Shown piece by piece: positions 56,999 through 64,000 of a stretch of 64,000 nucleotides of DNA. Location: NCBI GenBank assembly GCA_005656395.1, contig SRSI01000077.1, positions 620,001-684,000 of the forward strand, written 5' to 3'. The notes beneath the pieces are model-generated. The model saw only the letters and a list, made by a program, of their open reading frames with translations. It was not told the origin of the DNA and made no database searches. Positions within the stretch are counted from its first letter, which is position 1. Each line of letters starts with the position of its first letter. The DNA comes from Strongyloides papillosus (taxonomy: Eukaryota > Nematoda > Chromadorea > Rhabditida > Strongyloididae). A program made the translations under genes and the position numbers.

Positions 56999-58313
56999 TT
57001 ATGAATAGTTATTTATTCGTAGAGGTGAATAATTATGACTATGCCAGTCATTTTTATATGGTTTATTATCTCCAATACAGCTTCCATTTTTCGATTTTAT
57101 GAATCCTGGACGGCAAAGACAAGCATACCCACCAACATAATTGACACATTCTTGATTTTTGCCGCATTTTCCTATCTTATTTTGACATTCGTCAACATCA
57201 ACACATATTTGGAGATCTGGATCAAATTCAAATTTTCCTTTTTGACAACTACAAGTCGTATTCCAATTATTTTTAACAATATCTTCAAAGTTTCGATTCA
57301 TTACTGTAAAAAATTGACAATTTTTAATAATAATAGAATCTCCATCTTTTTGTGTAGGGCATTTATTTAATTCGATACATGTTTCATTTCTTTTTTCCCA
57401 TTTTCCACAGCATGGATCAGGACAAAAACTTTCTTCTGCACATTGCCATGGTTCAAATTCTCCTAGATTATCAATTGGTTCATGCTGACCAAAGTAAGTA
57501 TAAAATTGTTCATCTCTCATGAAATGTTTATTTTTAAAATTAAATATTTTTGTCTGCCACTGAAAATAATTCCATTTATTAATATAAAAACTCTATAAAA
57601 CCTGCGAATACATTTGAGAAAATTGCTTTGAGTGAGTGGCCTTATTGTATTCAGAATCTACTCTATATCTGCAAAAAGGTAAATGTTTTAAACATGGATT
57701 TCTGTTTGTTGTCAAAAAGCACAATATGTACGCAATAGTATAATCTTGTTCAAACATATTGTTCGTAATTTCTTCCGTTAAAGTTTCTTCATTTAAGTCA
57801 AATACTTCTACGACATTATTTTTATCTGCATGGAAAAAGATATGTGCTCTAGATTCTATTGTTCTGGATATCACATCAACACAAACCTAAAACAAATAAA
57901 TAATTTAAAAAAATAAGATAAACTACCCATATGTGTTCTGTACACGCTTCCATTATTTTTACATCAAATTGAAACTCATAATTAGGAAATTTTTTTGAAA
58001 AGTCTGACAACCCATTGGGTGCTTTAATATATCTACGAAAAACTCTCATATAAGCTGCTATTCGACCTAATCTTGATATTGCATCTAACATAGAATAATA
58101 TCCACCACGCTCATTAGATCGTTGTATTGGTACAAAACATGATTTCATTAATTTATCAATAACACTATCGTTTCTCATAATTTCAAACCAATATTCTCTA
58201 GAATTTTTAGGTATTTCATCCTCCTCTAACTTATTTGTCTCATTTTGTTCAGGACAAACAATTGTAAAAATAGCGTATACAATAACAAATCTAATATGAT
58301 ACATTATTCTCAT
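56999..58313 (-). CDS. Secreted EGF-domain protein
   Basis: Three exons, 58313-57927, 57886-57602 and 57559-56999, encode 410 residues, all junctions phase 0. Signal peptide about 1-20 (MRIMYHIRFVIVYAIFTIVC). The middle 200 residues form a conserved-looking helical domain with single cysteines (KSCFVPIQRSNERGGYYSMLDAI, MEACTEHIW) that I do not recognise. After a Cys-rich linker (FCPDPCCGKW, CIELNKC) comes one calcium-binding EGF module: DVDECQNKIGKCGKNQECVNYVGGYACLCRPGF, with the DxDEC start and NY..Y.C consensus. No membrane segment follows, so it should be secreted. It is probably a matrix or signalling protein of nematodes with a novel N-terminal domain. Splicing is inferred from frame continuity and standard GT/AG sites; the ATG at 58304 is an alternative start. 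Confidence 0.8.
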
Positions 58314-59474
58314 ACAAATTATCACTAATTTTTACAGCCCATTTATATTTTAATAACAAATATATGATATTTGAATATAGAAAAAATTTTAAAAAAATTT
58401 GCATTAGTCATTTCGAATCATAAACAACAATCATTATTTTTAATTGACATGTAAATTTATCATGTTTATAGACAAAGTGTCTCATGAAAGTTTGTGTGAT
58501 GATCTAAAATTTGTATCAGTCTAAATTTTAAAAGACCTAAACATTTATCACAGAGATTTTCGTGCTACTCTCTGTACAGTTTTATGAGGAAAACAATTTT
58601 TATGATATAAAAATAATTAATAAAAAGTTAACAATAACTATTGATAAATAAAAAATTAATGAAAATACAATATGTATATTATATTATTTTATAGCAATAC
58701 AATTTCTATTGTTTTTTTGTTGATAAAAAATCTTTTGCTAAAAAACCTCCAGATAATTAATAAGAAAGTGATCCATAAAATATTTATTAAATAATTTGTA
58801 GGATATTAATTTACGTAATCTTAAAAAAATACACTCTGGGATGAAACAATATTCTGTATTAGAAAATGTTATAATGAATTATTGTGTTCCTCAAAATAGC
58901 TTTTTGAATGAAAAAAGAGTTATATTTATAAAAAAATTATTAAAACAAATGATAAAGAAAATGTAGTATTGTGAAAATCAATGATATAATAATATTAGTA
59001 ATATTATATTCATGTAGATTTTGGCTTATAAAAAACAGATTTTGATAGTTTTAGTGAATGATCTTCTTTTGAAACAAGAATTAACAAAAATAATTGCTAC
59101 AACAAAAGCATATCTCGAAAATAAAACAATTAAACATATCGTAAGATCATACAAAGATTTTATAAATAAACTCATTAGAAGTACTAAATCAAATTTAATT
59201 TACTACTTTAAGTTTGGTCGGAACTATAAAATTTATTTCTACATATTTGACGGATGAATCGTTTTTTTTTAATTATGCAGATTTTAAAGATTTTTTTTGC
59301 ATTAATTTTAAAAATATATTCAAATTAAAAATAAAATTCTGTCAAATTAATATCAACTAGAATGGTCACTTTTTCTTCTAAAGCGTACCTTGTAAAGTTG
59401 TATTTCCGTCAACTAACTGGATACTCAAGACAAAAAAAATTTATTTTTAACAAGAATACAATTAAAAATATCAA
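58314..59474. other. Intergenic region, 1.2 kb, nothing recognised
   Basis: A/T-rich. A 78-codon open run at 59021-59257 lacks a normal ATG and looks like chance. The rest should hold the promoter of the EGF gene and the 3' UTR of DRG1. Confidence 0.55.
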
Positions 59475-60575
59475 TTATTTCTTCATTATTTGAATGACGT
59501 CTTCATGGTCTAATTTATGATTTAATCCAACTCTTTGTGGTGAAAACTTCGTAGATGTACCCCAAACAATTGCATATTTAAATTCACTCACCAATGCTCG
59601 ATGAAGACTCTGACAACAGTTTTCAACTGTAGAAGATCCTCTTAAAATAATACCATCTTCAGGACCAAGATCAGGTGGATTTCCGGGTTTTTTTGTAAAC
59701 ACTCGGATCAAAGCAAGGTATTCCCATATTTTTTCCAACAAATAGTCCAAATTTAACTTCAAATTACAACTAATAACAACAGAGTGTGGTTGTCTTGCCA
59801 ATCTATTTACTTCTTCCAAACTGACAGAATCAATCTTATTATAGACATACAAACATTTCATATAAACTCTATTTCCTAGTACCACGTCAATAAATTCATC
59901 TACTGATGCATCTTCTCTAAAAACAACGTCAGCATTGAAAATCTTGTAAGAATGTAAAATTGTCACAACCATTTTTTCATTAATCTTTGTCAATGGAACT
60001 GTCTTGTTAAATCTAATACCACCGATTTTTTTCTGTTTGTAATAAACATCTGGTGGCCTTTGATTTAAACGTATCCCTGCACTTTCTAATTCCCTTGTAA
60101 GCAATTCCTTCTGTATTTCACCTTTGTGTGCATCTAACATCATTATAACTAAATCTGCCGATTTGCATGTTGCTATGACTTGTCTTCCACGACCTTTTCC
60201 TTGAGCAGCACCTTCAATAATACCAGGTAAATCAAGTAATTGAATATTTGCCCCATTGTATTCAATCTTTCCAGGAATAGCTGTAAGAGTTGTGAAAGCA
60301 TATGCAGCAACGGCAGATTCTGTCTTTGTTACTGTAGATAAAAATGTAGATTTTCCTACACTTGGAAATCCAATAAGGGCACATCTAGCATCTCCACTTT
60401 TTGTTACATCAAACCCAACTCCTTTTGGTCCATTTTTAGATGTTGGCTCCAAGAGTTCACTCCTTAACTTTGCTAACTTGGCTTTTAGAAAGCCCAAGTG
60501 CATTTCCGTTCTCTTATTAACTTGAGTACGAGATATCTCCTTCTCAATATCACTTATTTTCTCCAAAATACCCAT
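59475..60575 (-). CDS. DRG1: Developmentally regulated GTP-binding protein 1 (DRG1)
   Basis: A single exon encodes 366 residues. The DRG layout is complete: an N-terminal helical region, G1 at 69-77 (GFPSVGKST), the DRG-specific FTTLTAIPG, G3 LDLPGIIEGAAQGKGRGRQV, an inserted S5D2L region with GGIRFNKTVPLT, G4 YNKID and a C-terminal TGS domain (VFTKKPGNPPD, then VEN..QSLHR to LDHEDVIQI). DRG1 binds Lerepo4/DFRP1 and ribosomes, and relieves stalled translation. Sequence and length closely match animal DRG1 rather than DRG2. No changes seen in G motifs. Confidence 0.96.
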   Translation of the reverse strand: MGILEKISDIEKEISRTQVNKRTEMHLGFLKAKLAKLRSELLEPTSKNGPKGVGFDVTKSGDARCALIGFPSVGKSTFLSTVTKTESAVAAYAFTTLTAIPGKIEYNGANIQLLDLPGIIEGAAQGKGRGRQVIATCKSADLVIMMLDAHKGEIQKELLTRELESAGIRLNQRPPDVYYKQKKIGGIRFNKTVPLTKINEKMVVTILHSYKIFNADVVFREDASVDEFIDVVLGNRVYMKCLYVYNKIDSVSLEEVNRLARQPHSVVISCNLKLNLDYLLEKIWEYLALIRVFTKKPGNPPDLGPEDGIILRGSSTVENCCQSLHRALVSEFKYAIVWGTSTKFSPQRVGLNHKLDHEDVIQIMKK

Positions 60576-61860
60576 GATAATCCTAAAATTTTAAAACAAT
60601 CATATAGCAAAAAAATTAATAAAATTACAACACGACTGTTGGAATTATATATATTTACTTTGAAAACATATATGATTAAATTTCAGCCTTTCCATCAAAT
60701 AATGTCCCCATTGTAGAGATAGTTTGGCGAGTAGAAAAATTTTGATGCTAACGAAACAGTTAGTTTTCTACTATAATGTTTTCAATATTTACAATGACGC
60801 TTATACAATGGACTATAAATATAATCAAATATTTCATTCAATAATAACTTTATGCACATTAGTGAAAGATATTTTATTTTTAAAAATATTGATATTTCAA
60901 TCTCTTCATTGAAGAAATTACTAATTTATTTATATAGAAAAGAATATTAGAAACGTCAAATGCCTCCTAGATTTTTTTTTAATTTAGACTTCGTAAGAAT
61001 CTTTGAGTAAAACAAATCTAGAATATCTTCAATTTGATGATATTTCAAAAAGTAATACTATTTTATAAAAATTATTGGTAAATTTGTTATCAAGAATTTC
61101 AGAATAGGCTTTAAATAAATACCATTATTTATAATGATAGTAGAAAGTAGTTAAACTACTGTTTTTTCTATGCTAAAGGTTATATTTTATAACGAGATAC
61201 TAACGCATGAAATTCTTGGTAGTTTTTTTTTGTTTATTTATGGGACCATCTTTGAGTTAATGAAACGAATTTTTGTATTGTATTAAGGAGATTTCCAGTT
61301 AAAGTAACAAAACAATTTTATTATTGTTTACCCTCGTCACTAATAAAATAAAACTCATGGAATTCCCACATAATAATTATTTCCTAATTTCTTGTAAGTT
61401 GAAATAATAAATTTCCTCAAAACAAATCAACTTTCACTAAACATTAGGTGATCCATCAAAATAACAAAGAAATTTCCACATTGATGGAGAGATACTTACT
61501 TATGACTAAATAAAACAAATTAATGAGATTTTAAAACCAACAAATTATTTCCTTGAAATATTGATAGAAAAAAATGATGTTATCTTTATTAATATATAAC
61601 TTTCTTGATAAATCAAGAATTTAGTTATATTGGCCATTGTTTTAAGTAAAGAAATGAGAATTAATAACATTACTCTAAAAAATTTAACAAAAGCTATTTT
61701 ACTATCTCTAAAAATTACATTCATGTAAATAATCTAAAATTTATGAGTATTTAACCATGAGTACATAATAGTGGTATTTTTTTCATTTTACAAAGTCTGG
61801 AAGTATCTTATAGCGAGTAATTGGGAAAATGCCTTTGATCTGTTACTTTTCTAGTATGAC
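60576..61860. other. Intergenic region, 1.3 kb, nothing recognised
   Basis: Lies between divergent starts of DRG1 and IBA57, so it holds both promoters. It is A/T-rich, with a more balanced patch near 61180-61560 that I cannot name. It ends with an acceptor-like site before the IBA57 start. Confidence 0.55.
61847..61854 (+). other. Candidate trans-splice acceptor for IBA57
   Basis: TTTTCTAG ends six bases before the ATG at 61861, with no coding exon upstream. Confidence 0.45.
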
Positions 61861-62706
61861 ATGTTACGAAGTCACTTATTATCGTTTAGAAAATTGATTT
61901 CCGTGAAAGGTAATGATTCATTTTCATTCCTCCAGGCATTATTAACCAGAGACTTAAGGTAGTATATTTTTTTGTAAATTGTTGTTACTAATTTCAGAGA
62001 GTTAGAAAAAAATGGTAATGGTGTTGAATTTTCACTTCTTCTTAATGCAAAAGGAAGAATTGTTACAGATCTCCTTGTATACAAGGTAGAAGACGAATTT
62101 CTTTTAGAGGTAGATTGTAACATGGTTGAAAAAATGTCAAAATTATTAAATATGTATAAATTACGAAGAAATGTTTACATTACAAATAGTAGTAAAAATG
62201 TTAATTTTTCATTAGAAAAAATAACTAGTAATCCAAACGCTTACTTGGATCCACGGATCCATACATTTGGAACAAGAATTTTATGTGACGAGAGTACCAA
62301 TTTTTGTATTAATAAAGAGGAAGAAAAAAATTATCATTTAAGAAGAATGATATTTGCAATACCAGAAGGTAACAGTGAAACTGAAAACGAGTTACCTCTA
62401 AATATGAATGGGGATCTCATGAATGGAATTGATTTTGATAAAGGGTGCTATGTTGGTCAAGAATTGACTGCAAGAACTAACTTTTTAGGAGTTGTGAGAA
62501 AACGACTATTACCTCTTAAATTTGAATCAACATCTATTAGTAATAGTACAGATTTGTTTAATGAAAATAATAAGAAAGTAGGAAAATTAATAAAACGTAT
62601 AGATAATTTAGGTATAGGAATTGTTTCCGTTGATAAAATTGGTAAAGAAGTTCGTTGTAATGATGAAAGTGTTCTCGTCCTTCAACCTGAATGGTGGAGG
62701 AAATGA
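61861..62706 (+). CDS. iba57: Mitochondrial Fe-S assembly factor IBA57 (CAF17)
   Basis: Two exons, 61861-61958 and 61998-62706, encode 268 residues. The short N-terminus (MLRSHLLSFRKLISVKG) is basic and fits a mitochondrial targeting peptide running straight into the conserved FLQALLTRDL block. LLLNAKGRIVTDLLVY follows, then the family signature with the essential cysteine, FDKGCYVGQELTARTNFLGVVRKRLLPL, at about 201-228. IBA57 resembles the T-protein of glycine cleavage and works with ISCA1/ISCA2 to make [4Fe-4S] clusters for aconitase, lipoate synthase and respiratory complexes. It is shorter than human IBA57 (356 aa) mainly at both ends, yet the core is intact. The intron is 39 bases. Confidence 0.92.
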
Positions 62707-62827
62707 ATTTTTTTAAAATAGATTATGTCATAAATTCTTATAATATTTTATTGTTTTCAAACAACGTTTAAATCGTATTAATACTTTATTTCTACTGTAG
62801 TTTAGTTTTTATTGATATTAATTTTGG

Positions 62828-64000
62828 ATGAGTAATAAGAAAATCTTCAAAAATTATAAAGTTGAGGAGGAATCAGATAATGAAGATTCAGATTGTGAAA
62901 TAAAAGTAAAAATAAAGAGTTCAGGGAAAAAAATAGATCTAGCTAAAATTGAATCGGAAGAGATTGAACAAATAAAGAAAAGGATATTCCAACTAGAGGT
63001 TGATGAAGGAAAGAAGAAAGAAAAGGATGAGCGAAATAATGTGTTAAATGTTCTTCAAGATTCAGTGGACCAAAAAACTACTTTAAAAACAGTAGATCTA
63101 TGGAAAATTGATACAAAAAGTCTAGACGTTGATTTAGAGTATAAAAAAATGCTTGGAGCAGCTTTCAATGGTCTTGGTGCTAGAGAATCACGTTTTTCAA
63201 ATTCTGGTCGTGGTCGTCGCAGTGGAACTAAACAATTTACTGGTAAATTAATGAAAAAGTATCGTTATTTAGAAAAGGATCCCGGGACCTTATCAATGAA
63301 ATTAATTGAAGAGAAGTATGGGATAAAAAGTTTTAAGTTTGTCCCATCAAAAGTTTTTGTTGAAATACAGTTAGCTTTCCGTGAAGCTGTTAATGCTTTT
63401 GACATTGAATGGGTTCTTAATAATGTTCGAACACATGGATATCATTTACCCTCTGCCGCAGTTGCTGCTAATGCTCTTATAATTCAAGATCATAGTCAAG
63501 ATGCAAAAGAGATTGTTGAATGGGGTATTTGGTTTGGTGAATATTGCTGTTCTCGCGAATTTGATATATTTTCTCCAACTCATAGATTGCCATATATTTA
63601 TGAACCTAATAGATCTTTCTTCATTTTAATGCATATGTACATGAAATATTGTTTGGATAAAAAATGTTACGAAACCGCTTTTCAATATGCTAGAATTATT
63701 TACATGAAAGATATTGAAAATGATCCTTTAAGTGTTTCGATGTGTTTAGACACAATTGCTTTGAAAATTAGAAATATTAATTGGTTAATTAATTTCTACG
63801 ATGAATATAATACTACATTTCAATTGGAGTGGCTTCCAAATTATCTTTATTCATTGGCATTAGCGTATAACCAAGCATTTATAGATACTTCTAATGAAAA
63901 ATACAAAGAGAAGGCGGATGAATTTATTAAAAAAGCATTTATTAGATTCCCTTTTGTTGTTACTTTATTTTTAGACAAAATGTCAATGTTTGCTGATTCC
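62828..64000 (+). CDS. TCF25: TCF25/NULP1 homologue (ribosome quality control, Rqc1 family), 3' end outside window
   Basis: The first 391 codons are open with no intron; the gene runs off the right edge. The N-terminus is acidic and Lys-rich (KVEEESDNEDSDCE). The body shows the TCF25 blocks in order: PGTLSMKLIEEKYGIKSFKF, AFREAVNAFDIEWVLNNVRTHGYHLPS, EPNRSFFILMHMYMKYCLDKKCYETAFQYARII, and NDPLSVSMCLDTIALKIRNINWLINFYDEY, followed by LPNYLYSLALAYNQAF. TPR-like helices form the core. Rqc1/TCF25 joins Listerin and NEMF on stalled 60S subunits and directs the type of ubiquitin chain built. The start is the first ATG, 121 bases after the IBA57 stop in the same direction, close enough for a shared operon or overlapping promoter. 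Confidence 0.92.
   Translation, partial: MSNKKIFKNYKVEEESDNEDSDCEIKVKIKSSGKKIDLAKIESEEIEQIKKRIFQLEVDEGKKKEKDERNNVLNVLQDSVDQKTTLKTVDLWKIDTKSLDVDLEYKKMLGAAFNGLGARESRFSNSGRGRRSGTKQFTGKLMKKYRYLEKDPGTLSMKLIEEKYGIKSFKFVPSKVFVEIQLAFREAVNAFDIEWVLNNVRTHGYHLPSAAVAANALIIQDHSQDAKEIVEWGIWFGEYCCSREFDIFSPTHRLPYIYEPNRSFFILMHMYMKYCLDKKCYETAFQYARIIYMKDIENDPLSVSMCLDTIALKIRNINWLINFYDEYNTTFQLEWLPNYLYSLALAYNQAFIDTSNEKYKEKADEFIKKAFIRFPFVVTLFLDKMSMFADS

Noticed and set aside
59021..59257. 78-codon open frame upstream of the DRG1 end
   Set aside because: It begins at a TTG rather than ATG, is Lys/Ile/Tyr-rich without motif, and has no splice partners that would extend it.
61861..62706. Glycine cleavage T-protein (GCST)
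   Set aside because: The KGCYVGQELTAR signature with its cysteine is IBA57-specific, and the protein is too short for GCST.
1..64000. tRNA or rRNA genes
   Set aside because: I looked for the T-loop GGTTCRANYCC and its complement and for ribosomal segments and saw none. A tRNAscan run would be decisive.

Overview
The window is nuclear DNA from a nematode, most likely a clade IV worm of the Strongyloides type. The sequence is very A/T-rich. Genes are compact, introns are mostly 42-60 bases long with GTAAG/GTATG donors and TTTTAG/TTTCAG acceptors, and several starts lie just behind an isolated acceptor, as expected for spliced-leader trans-splicing. The gene content is that of a worm: a cuticle collagen, a degenerin-type channel, a GABA-type chloride channel, chitin synthase, a PAN-domain secreted protein and an AGO-clade Argonaute. 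The genus is inferred from base composition and gene style; no marker gene here fixes it. I found no operon-like prokaryotic layout, CRISPR array, rRNA or tRNA, and no intact mobile element.

Layout. 1-12 kb: the 5' part of a Cys-loop channel (minus), a PAN-domain secreted protein, a cuticle collagen, a BPI/LBP-like lipid-binding protein and an unrecognised 243-aa protein. 13-23 kb: a Rax/CEH-8-type homeobox gene, a FITM lipid-droplet protein, a 1322-aa chitin synthase, PRCC and an EXT1/RIB-1 heparan-sulfate glycosyltransferase. 25-32 kb: a divergent Rpn11-like JAMM protease head-to-head with a possible SH2-like protein, the MICOS subunit MIC19, then (after 2.7 kb without genes) an ataxin-1-type AXH protein. 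34-43 kb: a PHD+MYST acetyltransferase, a DEG/ENaC channel broken by one base in a homopolymer, a REEP/Yop1-like protein and the DDX41 helicase. 43-51 kb: a LET-767-like short-chain dehydrogenase, cytosolic seryl-tRNA synthetase, a secreted serine protease, RPB4 and three small membrane proteins. 51-64 kb: an Argonaute with a long Ser/Asn/Tyr-rich head, OGG1, a small membrane protein, an EGF-domain secreted protein, DRG1, the Fe-S protein IBA57 and the 5' part of TCF25.

The genes do not form one pathway. Loose themes are cuticle and extracellular matrix (collagen, chitin synthase, EXT1), ER and lipid biology (FITM, REEP-like, SDR, BPI-like), and housekeeping (RPB4, SerRS, DRG1, DDX41, MIC19, IBA57, TCF25). 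Three pairs of genes share divergent starts less than 250 bases apart (PRCC/EXT1, Rpn11-like/SH2-like, Argonaute/OGG1). The most interesting points are lineage-specific changes in conserved proteins: an unusually diverged Rpn11-like protease, a MYST enzyme with a rewritten acetyl-CoA loop, a degenerin with non-standard gating and filter residues plus a frameshift, and an OGG1 gene that C. elegans lacks. I saw no convincing evidence for an entirely new system.
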